A stretch of DNA of 64,000 nucleotides, taken from Ahaetulla prasina. Lineage: Eukaryota; Chordata; Lepidosauria; Squamata; Colubridae. Of this stretch, positions 45,157-58,973 are shown in pieces. The position numbers were made by a program, and so were the translations under genes. Each line of letters opens with the position of its first letter. The stretch's first letter is position 1. The notes under the pieces were generated by a model. That model was not told where the DNA came from and did no database searches. It saw only the letters and a list, made by a program, of their open reading frames with translations. The DNA is taken from assembly GCF_028640845.1 (NCBI RefSeq), contig NC_080540.1:263781958-263845957 (forward strand). The letters are read 5' to 3'.

Positions 45157-47734
45157 TACACAAGATGTTGAAGCAATTCAGTTGACTCATCCTACAGTCA
45201 ATGTGGGCAACGTGCAACAGTTCAGTTCACTCATCCTATAGTTGATGTGGGCAACCGGCATTCCCAGGGCCCATAAAGTTTCAAAATCCCTTGTCTGTCC
45301 ATCAGAGAATCCTTTGACCATGACTGCTGAAAAATGGCAATCTGATATCCTAGCATTTTGAGATGGGTAACTCTAGGATCAAATTTAAATAACAGACAGG
45401 TATATGACAATTAATAAACAAAACCTCTCCAATCTCCAACAGTTAACTACCCAGTTTTGACTCTCAACCCTTCAAAAATGGTTCAATGCAAACTCTTGAC
45501 TATCAAAAAAAGTCTATCTCTGGCCTGCAGAGAAAGTGAATTTCCACGATGATATTTTATATCACATATCTAGGGCATATATGAATGTTATATAATGTAT
45601 ATCATGTTCTGGATTATACAAATCTTGATGCTTCTGTAGTTTGTATGCATATAAAGGTACATAAATAATGTCTGCATTTCAATGTCATCAATAGATAAGA
45701 TATTTATATGTCTTATATCAAACTGTATATAATACATTAATATTTGGTAATCTGACTAAGACATTTCGGTTTATTTCAGCTTCTTTACCCCGAAACCCTT
45801 CTTTGTTTTCGATTTGAGTCCATTTGATGTCCTGTTGAAAAATATGTTGCTCCAGATTAATGACTTGCACAATACCTGTTCTGAAATCTAAGAGGACTGA
45901 ATTCAATGCTTCATATTCTAATATCTAATTCAACTCTAATGAAAACAACAACAACATTCCATTCCAATTTGTAAAAGGAAAGAAACCAGTAAGAAGGCAG
46001 GGACCACATCAAGGAAATGTTGCAAAAGAAGCTTTGTATTCTTTGCGTGGTGCCATCTCCTTTTCAATAACCACTTTAGTAACTGTTTTTGCTCATATGG
46101 TAAAACAGCAGTAGGCACGAATACACAGAAGGCTGTAGGCTGCTGTTGGGAAAACACAGATTTAAAAGGAGCTAAAATGCTGGAGGGGTCTTTCTCACAT
46201 GAGGATAAAGGTATGAGACAGGCAGTGATCTCCTGAATTCACTGCTGAGATAACTTTCTCTTGACTTGGCAAACTGCTGTTTCTTCTGACCATCTGCAAC
46301 TCCTAATGATCACACTATAATGCCTTTGTAAAAAAAGAAACTTTATTTTTTAAGTTTTAAGTTTTTATCATAAAAATATTCTAACTTCATCACTGAGACT
46401 GGAATGAAACTGTAGGGACATTTTTTTTAATTGCCTAAAGGGGGCCATATGTTTGTTTATCAATATTCTAGGGCCCAGGAATTATTGTCTATCCACATTA
46501 TTGTTTCTTTTAAGCTTATAAAATTTCATTTAAGTTAAAATATAATTAATTGTGATGAGATACAGAAAGTATATTTCTGCACTAATACCCCATGTTTCTT
46601 TACAAATTTGTTTCAAGATATAAATCAAAGTGCATCTTAACTGAATCAGGGTCAGGACATCTAATAATCAATTACTATCCATTCATATATACTAGAATAA
46701 TTAGATATTGGTTCAACAAATCATTTCTTTTGGAACATATGTACTCTCTTCATTGATGCAAGCCCTGAGGATCTCATTTATGATTTGGTGATGTGTTTTG
46801 ATGCTTAAATTCAGAGCCCCATAAATAATAGGTTATTGAACTTGGACTGCTTGGAAATAATTTCCAACTATCTGATAGAGAAATAGATTGTAGAGAAGAC
46901 AAGAATTTGACAGATTTTTAAAAAATCTACATTGAGTGATAGAAAAACTTTATTGATGGTATTAATACAGTATATTACTTTCTCTGACAAACAATCCTTA
47001 TACTTTTTACAATTCAAAAATGTTTATTGTATTGGTTTATTTTAAAATACTTTAAACCCTACATTTCTATTTAAAAAGCACTCTAAATGATTAACATGAC
47101 AATTAAGAACAAAATTTAAATACATGTTTAAAACCATATGCAGTAGGTACATGTGTATGTAAATCAATCAGAAGAATAGGACTGATTAAGCCAATTAACA
47201 AAGCAAGGATTCCAGAGGAAAAAGATAGGAAGTATTTTTTTAATCCTTGAAATTGGATTGGGCTGGAGCTAAAGGACCTTTAGAGAATAAAGAATTGCAC
47301 AAAACATTTGGTGCCACAGAAAAGGAATACTTCCATGAAGATGCTAACCTTATACAGAACGAGAACTTGGAGGAAAGCTATATAACTCTTCTAATGAGCT
47401 GGGTAGAAAAATTGGAAGAGAAAAGTGGTTTTTTTAAGGAGCTTAAAAGACCCACAAGCAAACAGGGTATTAGTAGTAGTAGTATTTTTCTTCCCTCTGA
47501 TCTTTTGAGGTACTTAAAACTATAGCTGCCACATTTTGGACAACAGATCATGATCAATGTCAAGAGTACGATAATGAAATGTCTACACGAGAGCACCAAA
47601 AGCCAAAAGGATAAAGTGGTCTAAAACATTGTTACCAACCAAAGGCAGGTTTAGGTATATTCTTCCATCATTAAACAATAATAGTAGTCAATGTAATCAA
47701 TACAGTGACTTTGGAATAATATGCATTAGTAATA
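45157..47734. other. mostly unique DNA, no gene seen
   Basis: Directly after the MITE, AGTTGACTCATCCTACAGTC and AGTTCACTCATCCTATAGTT form a short direct repeat (45,180-45,255). A 92-codon frame at 47,247-47,525 has no recognisable motif. No repeat family assigned. Confidence 0.4.
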
Positions 47735-47742
47735 GAATGCTG

Positions 47743-47932
47743 CAATAGTGGGTTTCAAATCCCGTCGCTACCAGTTTGCTCATGGGGACGCTCACGCTTT
47801 TGTGCACATGACACTTCTGTGCATGCGGAACACGCTTCTGCACATGCGCAGAGATGTCCGGGTGGGTGGGCGGAGCCTCCCGCCGCTGCTACCGGTTCAA
47901 TCAGTAGGACAAACCGGTAGCAATCACCACTG
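47743..47932 (+). mobile_element. hAT-type MITE with perfect 8-bp target duplication
   Basis: GAATGCTG lies at 47,735-47,742 and 47,933-47,940. The element begins CAATAGTGGGTTTC and ends AGCAATCACCACTG. The interior has CTGCACATGCGCAGAG, GGGTGGGTGGGCGGAGCC and CTACCGGTTCAATCAG. Confidence 0.8.
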
Positions 47933-47940
47933 GAATGCTG

Positions 47941-50817
47941 GCTTTTCTTGTTCCAACCAAAGGTAAATATCACATTCAAGGTAGACAGGATTTGAGTGAT
48001 TTCAGCTGGTAGCAATAAGTTAGTATTTTCTTCTCTGGGTCCCTTGTAGAAATTTATTTTCAAGAACTAGTGTAAGCCTTTTTGACTGGTTTAATTTCAT
48101 TGGGGTTATTGTTATTTAAAACGATTAATTCATTTCTGTCAGATTAGTCTGAATAAATGTGATTGTACTCTAAAGCTTACCTATAAGGATCTTGTGTCAG
48201 TAACGATCAGTTGGATTGTTAGGCAAAGTGATGCTACATGTCCTTGTTTCATAGCAGAGAAATTGTGCAGAGTATTAAATCTGTGTAAGCATTAATTATC
48301 TCCTCAGAATTTTTTTTCTTTAATACAGTATAGCTATCTTGAGAAAGAAACTATCAAGAATGATTCCATAAAAAAACCAAAACAGATACATTAGAAATCA
48401 TCAGGAAATTTAACAATACTTCTCTTAGTTTAAATAAGGTCTCTTCTCATGCTATATGTATCGAATTCATGCAATCATGACTGTGTCACAACTAACTGCT
48501 GCCTCTCTCTTATTTTTGATTATTGTCTGCAGTAATTCTGTGTCTTATCCCATTTGTCATCATTTTTCATTTCCCTCTCTCTCCTCCCCTTCATCAGCTG
48601 TGTGCTATGTATTTGTGCGGCTATATTTGCTCTCAAATCCCAGGTATATAGAGACATCACTTCCCAGAATTCCCTCTTGCATGGGCAAAAGCTGCTGGAA
48701 TTCTGGGAGTTGTAGTTCTAATGCTTTAGGGAGGCATCCAATAGCGAAGAGTGCTTAACATTTCAGAAGGCTGTTTATTGTATCAACTATGTATGTAAAC
48801 TATATAAAGAAATACTATTTTAATTCCTAAATACTTTTTATTGTTTTACAATCTAGCTGTCAGTGCAGTGCCGAATTAGAGACATTGTTTAGATAGAAAG
48901 CTACCTCGAAATGAAAACAGAGCTAAAGAACAAGAGCCTTTGCTTTCAAGGTTCCCCTTTCATTGTTCTTAATCTCAAAACCATTGACTACATAAACAAA
49001 TATGATACTATAGTGAGACAAGAAGCTGCTATTTTGAGATAAATGATTGGGTAAACATCTCAGAGTTATCTATGGACAATATTTCATAAACTATGAAATT
49101 CAGAGAGAAAATAATTTCCTGGAGATGAATTGCAGCCACTATCCATTGTTCTTTCAAGTGGGTTATCTACATTATATCAGTTGGTATTGTTGTGACCAAG
49201 AACCTTTGTACTTGGGCACTATCTTGACTGTTGAGATACTTGAATAAAAACAAAAAACAAATTGATTATTGCCAGAAAAAAAAAACCTACATTGTGTTTT
49301 AATGTTATACTTCTTTAAAAAGTTCTTATTTATATTATGAATCTAAGTGTTAGCATAATGATTAAACCACACAAAATAGTTTCAACTTAGCTATAAAATT
49401 CCTATTGGCAGAACTGATTTGTGTTCTTTGCTGATTTTAATATCTGTTACAGAAACTTGCTACATTAAAGTAGATAATGAAGTTATATTAAATATTTGGA
49501 TCATTGGTATAGTTCATGTATTATGATACATATTAATTAGCACACTTGTATAGCTTCCTGATATCATTCTCTTTATTTTGACCTTCTGTTCACATAAACA
49601 TCCTTTGTGTTGAACTTTGAATATTTCTTCCTATTATAGATGTTCATAATATTGAATGTGTGTAAAATATTTATTCAGGTGCAATACTACAGTGATTTGT
49701 ATGGTTTTGGGAGTAGAATTTAGTTTTCAAGTCTCATAGCCCTTAATAGTCTAATACATTCAATTTAAAATCTAAATTATTGCCATAACTACATCTCATA
49801 GCAGCAAGTCCACAATTTAATAATATACAATGTAAAGAAGTATTTCGCTTTATTTATACTGAACATTCCCACATTCAATTTCAATGTATAATCCATACAG
49901 TCCCAAAATTCTAATGTCAAAGAAAAAGATTCCTTTTGAATCTCATTTTTAGTTCTGAGCATAATTTTCTACATCTAAATTTAGCTGCATTGCTTTCAGC
50001 TAAAAAAAAAAAACTATTATCATTGAAGTATTTCATCAAATTAATTATTTTGTTTGCCTTGTTTTGTTTGGTATCTTTGTAGGTTGTTCAGTATCTATTT
50101 GGAGCTGTAGTATCTAAAATTATTTGTGGAGTTTGCCTTTCTTATACCAAGTCCACACTTTGCTGAAACAGTCACTATCAGTTTATTTATTAAACTTGTA
50201 TGGCACACATCTTCATAGGTTGTTTTATTTGTCTTCTTTTAGAGGATATGGTATACTATTTTTTCTTTTTAAAAATAAAAGGTAGAAGAGGTTCGACCTT
50301 GTGACAGAAAGCCTGGTTTGCTTTATCCTCACAACAAACCTATGTGGACATATATCTGCTTCAAACATTCAGTAACAGTCTTATAAAGATTTCCAACATG
50401 ATAAAATCAAAAGGGGATTTTGCAGAGCTCCAAAAGGATTCTTTCAAAATGAGGAGCATGAGCCTTAAAATGGCAGAAGATGTTCAAGGTATCTAAATGC
50501 AAATTGATGTACACTGGCTCTAAAAATCACAGGCTTTAATAATCTGATCATAACTTACACAGTGGTTATACCAGTAGTTATAGGGATATGTCACACTGTA
50601 CATTGTAACATATGAACAGAGCCTATCCTTAATACAGTTGTCCCTGGCAGAAAACAATTCGGTTGTTACATGGCAATTTTGTAGCAGCTGTGCTTTAAAC
50701 GGAAGGGTAGCAATAAAACATTTGATCAAATAAATATTGTCAAGGAAATATATGCATACATTCTTAGAAATGGCTGAACAATGTACTTAGTTAAATAGTA
50801 GATTTCTTTATATATTC
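47941..50817. other. AT-rich unique DNA with a possible MITE scrap
   Basis: At 48,655-48,720 CACTTCCCAGAATTCCCTCT...GAATTCTGGGAGTTGTAGTT forms a short imperfect inverted repeat typical of small hAT MITEs. No gene or other repeat recognised. Confidence 0.4.
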
Positions 50818-50825
50818 ATCTAGAA

Positions 50826-50960
50826 CAGGGGTCTCCAACCTTGGCAACTTTAAGACTGGTGGACTTCAACTCCCAGAATGCCCCAACCAGCTTTGCTGGC
50901 TGGGGCTTTCTGGGAGTTGAAGTCCGCCAGGCTTAAAGTTGCCAAGGCTGGAGACCCCTG
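50826..50960 (+). mobile_element. palindromic hAT-type MITE with perfect 8-bp target duplication
   Basis: ATCTAGAA lies at 50,818-50,825 and 50,961-50,968. The element begins CAGGGGTCTCCAACCTTGGC and ends GCCAAGGCTGGAGACCCCTG, and its two halves are nearly complementary over about 60 bp. It is the full-length relative of 30,842-30,913. Confidence 0.85.
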
Positions 50961-50968
50961 ATCTAGAA

Positions 50969-52615
50969 ACACACCAAGGGAATATGAGGCAAAATACTTC
51001 TGAAGAGTATTTTTAGAATCAGGCTGCAATGAAGTTTTCACTTATTTGGGAAAAAGTCCTGTTGTGTAGCCATAAGTATGGGATAAGAATATATACGTAA
51101 TTTCATATCCACACAAGATACAAAGCAAGTTTTCCCCCTGCCCCGAGCAGATAACAAAAGAGTGACGCGGAGGGTTACTTTATTTTTATTCTTAATTAAT
51201 GAAAAAAACATTGAAAAGGCATTCTTAAAAAAGAATTTGAATGTTGCAAAGCAAAAGATGACCAACATGCTATTTTCTGAGGGGGAATGACTGAAATGGC
51301 TGTTTGGAATGACTCTTAGAAGAAACCCAGCATGACGCCTTCTCTACCAATCTGAGGTAATTCTGCTGAAAGGCAAGAAATCCAAAGTGATGTATGTCCA
51401 GCTGGTTGTGTGTTGACAGTGGCAGGCCTAGCAAAAGTCCCATCTGCCTGAAGCCAGAAAACAAGAAGAATGGATAAAGCTACCGATTCCATTTTTGGAA
51501 GGCTCAAAAACTTTTTTTTTCACAGATTCAGAGCCAGAGAGCTAGGCATTGTTGATCTATTTTCTTCACATCTCAATGCTATGTGAAGATTGTTTGGAAC
51601 CATAGCACACAATTAGCCCTGTTCAACTCTTTAGATACATTTGGTTAGGAAACAGAAGAAAAGCAGGAAATAAAATAAATTTTTGGATTTTATTTTAAAT
51701 CTGGGGGAGAAAAGCCCCTTTTAACTAAAAATATTTTTATATCACAAGAACCAAGTGAACCAGACCCCAGGCAAGGAGGGAGCTAAGCATCTTCCTTTGC
51801 TGTTATAGACAAAAACTGAATCTGACCAGTACATTGGTACACCGGATGGTATATCAATTACAGCAGAAATATCTGTATTTGTGTAATACAGTGGTAGAAT
51901 TTGGTCTCTTGAGACTGTTTTTGTCAGTAGAGGTGAAATTCCTTTCCATGGATATTAAAAATGTGTTTAAAACATTTTTTTTAAAAAAATGACTTAACAA
52001 TATAGCAGCAGAAAATGCAGTGAGGTCTGAGGTTTATCTAGCTCTGTTTGGTCTGCTTCCTTGGGGTTAGATAAATTATGTATACTATTTTCACTGTATA
52101 TAGCAGCTGAAAGATATTAATTATTACCTAATAACTTATACTAATTTTTTCAATTACCAAAGAGTAAAAGTAAAAGTAAAATTTTAAGAAAAATAATATA
52201 TATCTTGATATAATTTTGTGGATAGTTTTTCTTTCTATGTTATGGGGCAAATATGCAACTTCAGGATAGAAGTCTAAACAATTTTATTTCTGCATATGCA
52301 TGTCTATATTTTTTTCTGTTTCTGCATTTCCATCAGAAAATGAAATAAAAACATTGGCAGAAAAAAACGAAAAAATGAGAATATTAATGATGAAATAATT
52401 CTTTAACTTCAGTTTTTGTTAAAAAGTTAGTTTTATTTATTCAGTGAATATTCTCAGCAACTCAGAATTCTCAGCCAGCACTCCAGGAGCTATTGCTACA
52501 CTATTGCAAGTTTAGAAATTATTAAATATTGATGGACTCATATAATTCTATATAAAACTAGGGGTTCTTAATTCATGCATAATATCAATTTCATGTCATG
52601 CAATAAAGTGAGGTC
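50969..52615. other. AT-rich unique DNA, no gene seen
   Basis: No repeat family or coding motif recognised. Confidence 0.4.
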
Positions 52616-52649
52616 ATCCATATCTATTTAGTTATCTGTCTATCTACAT

Positions 52650-52776
52650 CAGAGCTGTCAAACTTCCAGCCCACAGATGCGTCATGTGCTGGCCATGCCC
52701 ACACCTGGTTTAGCAAAGGGGAAAAAAGTCCCGATTTACCACATGATGACACTGTGATGTGAGTTTGACACCCCTA
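52650..52776 (+). mobile_element. short hAT-type MITE inside an ATCT microsatellite
   Basis: Begins CAGAGCTGTCAAACTTCCAG and ends GTGAGTTTGACACCCCTA, inverted termini resembling a CAGGGGTGTCAAACTC...TTTGACACCCCTG family. Degenerate TATCTA units lie to the left and a long ATCT array to the right. The last base differs from the expected G. Confidence 0.65.
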
Positions 52777-52777
52777 A

Positions 52778-52856
<79 letters not shown>

Positions 52857-52858
52857 TT
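52778..52858 (+). repeat. (ATCT)n microsatellite
   Basis: About nineteen perfect units, ending in TATTTATATC. Confidence 0.95.
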
Positions 52859-52885
52859 ATATCAATCTATTAGATCTATCATCTA

Positions 52886-52925
52886 TCTATCATATTCTAT
52901 TCTGTTCTGTTCTGTTCTGTTCTAT
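52886..52925 (+). repeat. (TTCTG/TTCTA)n microsatellite
   Basis: TATTCTATTCTGTTCTGTTC and further pentamers. This is the same pentamer class as the CR1 tails but without CR1 sequence beside it. Confidence 0.85.
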
Positions 52926-53173
52926 TGTGTGTCATGTCTCTGTCTCTTTCCATATCATCTACCTTCTATCTATATCCTTTTTTCCAGATAATAGTCTGCT
53001 AAAACAATTGCCAATTATGCTATTTCTAAATAAGTAATCATTCTATCACCACAAAAGGAACTGGAGGTTTGTATATTTCATTAAGCTGTGAGATATTCCA
53101 ATTCATATACTCTTAAGGCAAGGGTGAAGAAAGTGCAACTTCAGAACACCCTCAGAGTGGTTATGGTCAAAAT

Positions 53174-53435
53174 CAGTGGTGAAATCCAATTTTTTTTACT
53201 ACCAGTTCTGTGGGCGTGGCTTGGTGGGCGTGGTGTGGCTTGGTGGGCGTGGCAGGGGAAGGATACTGCAAAATCTCCATTCCCTTCCCATTCCTGGGGG
53301 AAGGATATTGCAAAATCTCTATACCCACCCCACTCTGGGGCCAGCCAGAGGTGGTATTTGCCAATTCTCCGAACTGCTCAAAATTTCTGCTACCGGTTCT
53401 CCAGAACCTGCCAGAACCTGCTAGATTTCACCCTG
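53174..53435 (+). mobile_element. hAT-type MITE with near-perfect 8-bp target duplication
   Basis: GTCAAAAT (53,166-53,173) and GTGAAAAT (53,436-53,443) differ at one base. The element begins CAGTGGTGAAATCC and ends TAGATTTCACCCTG. The interior has repeated GTGGGCGTGG boxes and CTGCTACCGGTTCTCCAGAA, as in 20,349-20,641. Frames of 63-94 codons across it are artefacts of its boxes. Confidence 0.8.
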
Positions 53436-53449
53436 GTGAAAATGATTTT

Positions 53450-56055
53450 GGAATAATGTATAAGGTGGATGTCCTAAACTTTATAGAGGCTTAAGAAACC
53501 AGTTCATCATTTTGAGTACTTGGGCTTCCACACTTGGAATGAGATTCTTGTTACTTCCACATTTTGAATGAGATCCTTAGTGTGTCATATAAAGGTCAAT
53601 AATGACTTTGAGCAAATAGAAATGATACACTCCTAAAATATAGAAGGTGTTATTGATTAGTGTTTGACTAATCAAATCATTACATTTGACTCGTTTTATT
53701 CTCCTTTTTCTTCTTTGAAGAAGAATCATGGGAGCACTGCCAGGATCAACTTTCTTTTTCCTTTGATAGATAAGAAGAGCATACGAGGGACCAGAAATTG
53801 TTTTCACTTTACTCTGGTCCTTTACAAATAAATAAATAAATAAAATTTGTCAAGTTTTATCTCACCTTCCCCAACCTAATGCTCTTCAAAGTATTAGGAT
53901 TATTATTCCTAGAACCCATAATTAGTATAACCACATTAGAAAATTTTAGAATTATACTTCCTGTAAATAGGCTAGAAACATTTGCAGGATGTAGCTATCC
54001 TGAAAATACATGTTCAGTTGAAATCCCAGAATAATATACCACAACCTTAAAGTGTTGATTTGAATTCATTGTTTCACAAGACTCTATCAAGTAAAGTGAC
54101 ACCTATACACACATTATATTTAATTCATATAAAAATGAATACATAATTGGAAGTATGTATCCACAGTGCACTTTGATCAAAGGCATGCTCATTCTTAAGC
54201 AATGAAGGAGGTGTCCTCTCTTGTTTATCACAATGCTTTGAATGCATCACATGATCAGATGCCAACAATCGCCCAATTCTATATAAATGAATAAGAAAAA
54301 AATATCTCTAGAAGAATATTCTACTTTTTCATTCAATTCTTAAATGGAACTTTTGGTTTGATGCAACTAATGCTCAAAGCAAGCAAAAATAATTTGGATT
54401 TGCATCCAACCACCTACAAAGTGATTTGGATCATCTCAAGAAAGACATTAAAATCTCCAGATTTGATAAGATGAGAATGCCATAATGTTACAGTTTATGA
54501 CTCTAATTATTTCAGTTTTAAGGTGCTATACAGTATTGCCATTTCTATCTTATGTTTTTTCATAGTCTACAAAAAAAATCAAAACACTCTGTAGCATCTT
54601 TTGAGAATAACACATTTTATTAAATTTAGTCAGAAAAGGAATGATCAGGATTCTGCTTTTTTGTTACTGTGGTTAAAACAGCTCTCTTCCTACAAAGAGA
54701 TTTGTAAATATTTGGTCTGTCATGATCCATCATAGTTTTATTCAAGATTTTTTCTAACTTTCAGATTTGCATAAGATGGTGGCACTGTTCTTCATCTCCT
54801 GTATAATCCAAAAGCACTGCTCAGATGCTTTCTAACTAAAACAAAGGACAGACTAACAAAAGAGAAATTAAAATATAATTTATTTTTCTTAATTTTTTTT
54901 CTTCATGCAATCCACAATGTTTTTTGTTACTGAACTCTTTAATCAATTCCCAAGAATTTAGTTCCTACTGGATTATTTTTTCACAACCATATGGAAAGTG
55001 TCTAACTGCGTATTAGAATAAATACTAGTTTGCTTCATGATCCTAAGGTGAAGTAGAGCATTTTTTGTGACCTTGGTTATTTCCAGTCTAACATCTCAAT
55101 CCTGCTATTAAGGTTATATGTTAACTGTTACTTTAAAGGTTTTTTTTTTACTCCATTAAAAAAGATACTAAAATAACTTATAATGTAAAATAATGTCAGT
55201 ATTTTCACAAGCAAATCCATGCAATTCTTCTTGGATTATATATAACAAAATAAAGCCACCAAGGGCACAGTATTTGTCAGTAGCAGAATACAAACATTTA
55301 GGATATTACTGAGTGATTTCCAGTAGAGTATATGTAAATGCTTTTCTGATAGTCATTTATTAATTAATTTGTTCAGTTTCTTAGTTACAATCTCTGATAC
55401 TTTAGATACAAGGTCTTCTATATTTTTCTATGCTCTTCTCTGTCACAATGGCTCAGGAAAACATTCTGTAAACTATTGTATCCCATTTAGGTATTGATCA
55501 TGACAAGTTCTGTTTCTGACTGCTTCAGTAGCAGATCTCTTTTCTGGAATTGCATTTCTTGTTCACTTTATGAATTACATGAAGCAATACAATAGTAACA
55601 TGGTTTTATCTGAACTTATCAGTGATTTTGCTGAATGAATCTCACATTTATCATGATTGAAGGATTTTGGTCACAGGAAGGTCATTTCTAATTATTAGGT
55701 CACAATAATGTGACTTTTGTGGTACCCACTTATTATCCATAGAGCTATTTTTGAATGGTCTAGAAAATTCAACTGATATAGAATTATAAATATAATCTGG
55801 TTTAAATACTGAAAGTTATACTAATACATTTTAATAGTTTTCATTGGCTTTTAATTTATTTTCATAGTTAATTCAGGGTGCAAATTGACCTACAATAATG
55901 TTAGTGGACTGGGATCTAAAAATCTATAGCTTATGGAAGACAATTTCAGCTGGTAGGGGACATAAGACAAAGGTTTGCTTTCCAAAGCATTTAATATCTT
56001 AATAAAATATTTTAATATATTTTAATAATGTTTTTCTATTTTAATCTTTATTTTT
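53450..56055. other. AT-rich unique DNA, no gene seen
   Basis: Apart from an (AAAT)n run at 53,826-53,844, nothing recognised. Confidence 0.4.
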
Positions 56056-56063
56056 ACAGACCT

Positions 56064-57175
56064 TGTTTATATATTTATATATCCTATTTCTCAACCACCC
56101 ATCTCTCTCAGAGAAAGGCTCTGGATGGTGTACCATATAACCAACACATAAACAACATATAAAATTAACTTTAAAAACAATTTAAGATTAAAAGATGTTA
56201 AGTATATAAAATTATGACATGACCTTGTACAATTTTAAGAAGATGAAACATTCCAAGATGCCTTTGTAATACATTACAGTTAATTATTAGAACTGGGGTG
56301 GGTTCTCAGGGACTAACCAGCCCCACGAGTGTGTGGTCCTCTGTGGCCCCAAAGCAAGGCTGCAGAGCTGTTTTGATCCCTTTGTGGAAAGCAAGGAGAG
56401 TGGAGGTTACCTCATCTCTGGGGATAGGATGTTCCATAATGTGAGCCAGCTGCAGAAAGTCTCTCTTCCTATTCTTTGACCAACAAGTCTGCTGCGTACC
56501 TTCCCTGCTTGATCAAGTGGGATGGGCTGATGTGATGGTGAAATCGATTCCATAGGTAACCTGGCTCCATGTCATGTAGGGCTTTATAGGTGATGACCAA
56601 CACATTTAATTGGATCTGGAATCCAATTGGCATCAAGTGCAGTTTGCAGAACAGAGTGTTATTTGTACTCTTCTTTGGGCACCCAATATGGCTTGTGTGG
56701 CCACTTCTGGATACTTTACAAGGGTAACACCATTTTTTTAAATTTACATTTATATCCCGCCCTTACATTGTGTAAGGCAATAGTCTCATTCTATTTGTAT
56801 ATTTATATACAAAGTCAACTTATTGCCCCCCCAACAATCTGGGTCCTCATTTTACTTACCTTATAAAGGATGGAAGGCTGAGTCAACCTTGGGCCTGGTG
56901 GGACTAGAACCTGCAGTAATTGCAGGCAACTGTGTTTAATAACAGGCTTCTTACAGCCTGAGCCACACCGCGGCCCACCATGTAGAGCATGTTGCAGTAG
57001 TGTAATTGGGAGATCCCCAGACCATAGGTGACCGAATGGAGAACCTCCCTGTTCAAGAAGGGCATAACTGGTGTGTAACACAGAGTTGGGCAAAGATCAT
57101 CCTAGCCACAACTGCCCCCTGTTCTTTCAACAGGCGCCATGAGTCCAAGAGGAATCCCAAATTATGCACCAGAAC
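56064..57175 (-). mobile_element. old degraded L2-like LINE, interrupted by a SINE
   Basis: The 3' end lies at the left: TATATCCTATTTCTCAACCA, CCCATCTCTCTCAGAGAAAG, GCTCTGGATGGTGTACCATA, an L2-type stem-loop. Coding traces on the minus strand include a VHNLGFLL-like piece near 57,145 (compare VRNLGVLLDE) and a CTACATGG piece near 56,978 (compare LYMGLP). Frameshifts and stops are everywhere. A SINE (56,732-56,981) splits it. Confidence 0.55.
56732..56981 (-). mobile_element. tRNA-derived SINE with L2-like 3' end
   Basis: Nearly identical to 43,022-43,271 over GCAATAGTCTCATTCTATTT, GTATATTTATATACAAAGTC and ATTGCCCCCCCAACAATCTG. Part of the 3' stem-loop (GACTCAGGGCGG) is deleted here. It ends in the tRNA-like head CCTGAGCCACACCGCGGCCC. 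It sits inside an older L2-like LINE. Confidence 0.8.
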
Positions 57176-58555
57176 TTTTAGTATGTTTGTCCTTTTAAGT
57201 TAGGTTTATATTTATTATAAGGTATTATTATTGTCGTGCATTTGCATTTTTTTATGCCTGTTATATTCTTTATAGCATGTTTAGTGTACATTTTATTGTA
57301 TTTGATGGACTTAATTTTAGTTATTGAAATGTGTAACACTTCTATAACTTATTTTGTTGGGTAACTAATAAATAGTTTTAAACAATGGCTAAAAGATTAA
57401 GTTTTACTTCCAGTTTCTTACAGAAAAGCAATGCCTTAACAATGTTAAAGGTTGTAATATAGAAACACTTAGAAGGAAGAAACACACAACAGATCATTAG
57501 TCCAGAATAAATGTGTTATCATAAGTATTGATTTTACAGTGATGTTATGTCAGAATTTGAGATAGATGTATTAGATGAAAATATCTGTGATTGTACATAG
57601 ATTGCTTAATGAAACCAGCAGCATCTTCTAATGTCCACCCAATGCTTGTTGGCAAATAAACACAAATTACTGGATTTCTTTGGACTGTATTTCTTGGCTA
57701 GAATTAATTGTTTTATTGAAAGATGATTATGTGAACTTATTCAAATAGAAAAAAAATGGCTTTCTATTGCATTCCCTGTGTGATAGTAATCAAATAAATT
57801 ACCGTCTGGTACTTCATCATAAATGGATAAACTTGTATCAGCTCTACATTTTATCAATTTTAGTAAAATATACTTCAAATTAAGCTTCTGTCAGGCCATA
57901 GCTTATTTTGGACTGTATTGCCTGTCTTTGCTCACTTAAATGGGAATAAATCCCATTGAACATAAAATTACTTATTTTATTGGAAAATAGACTCAAAGGT
58001 GATAATTTGAAAGTGTTATAAATTCATCCTACAGTTGCTAGTGTAAAAGAGAATAAATGTTTCTTTATCAAAACAGGGATGAGTTTAAGCAATTAAAGAA
58101 ATACCTAACAATTATAGTTACTTTATTAACATTATCAAAGTAACCATATTAAACCAAAATCTAACAGTAATTTATAAGTAAATCTATAAGGTTAGTTACA
58201 TAGTACTTCTTGCTTTCTAGATATTCTATTTTGATTGTATTTGGAGATTTGATTGAAGTCTTTTATTTTTGCCTTCTTACTTTCTTCAAAATAAATGGAA
58301 TCAAGGCAAACAGGCAAAAAAATAGGACTGAGAAAGCTCAACTGGTACATGCTGCTAAATATTGTGGGATCCATAATTTCGAGAAATTTTGAAGTTCTAA
58401 GACATAATTCATAAATACTATATTTTTAAAGAAAAGCTTCAGTTAGTAAAATATATATATATCTTGGATTCCTGAGAGAATGTGTCATATTTGTATACAT
58501 TCATGTGCAGCTTGATTTTGTGTCAGTTTGGGTGAAGGGACATCCATTAAATATT
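57176..58555. other. AT-rich unique DNA, no gene seen
   Basis: No repeat family or coding motif recognised. Confidence 0.4.
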
Positions 58556-58560
58556 ATATT

Positions 58561-58780
58561 CAGAGGCTTGGTGGCGCAGTGGTTAGAGTGCAGTACTGCA
58601 GGCCTCTTCTGCTGCCTGCCAGCTGCCTGCAATTTGGCAGTTCAAATCTTTCCAGGTTCAAGGTTGACTCAGCCTTCCATCCTTATGAGGTGGGTAAAAT
58701 GAGGACCCAGATTGTTGGGTGGAATATGTTGATTCTGTAAAACCGCTTATAGAGGGCTGTAAAGCAATATAAAGCGGTAT
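58561..58780 (+). mobile_element. tRNA-derived SINE, 5' part (split by LINE)
   Basis: CTTGGTGGCGCAGTGGTTAG is a clear A-box head, and TGAGGACCCAGATTGTTGGG lies in the body (compare 26,917-27,126). It stops at AAAGCGGTAT. The expected ending, ATAAGTCTAAGTGCTATTG, is found 1.76 kb downstream at 60,547, on the far side of the L2-like LINE. Confidence 0.85.
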
Positions 58781-58973
58781 ATTTATTTTATTTTATTTTA
58801 TTATTTAAATTTGTATACCGCCCTTCTCCCGAAGGACTCAGGGCGGTTCACAGCCAAGTAAAAAATACACAATACAATATAAATACAATTAAAATACAAT
58901 TAAAAAACTTATTAAATTGGCCACAATTAAAATTTAGGACTAAAACCCATTAAAAAACCCATAAACTTAAAAA

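Noticed and set aside
47247..47525. 92-codon acidic frame
   Set aside because: Looks somewhat protein-like but has no recognised motif, no splice signals of note and no homologous frame nearby. Not enough to call a gene.
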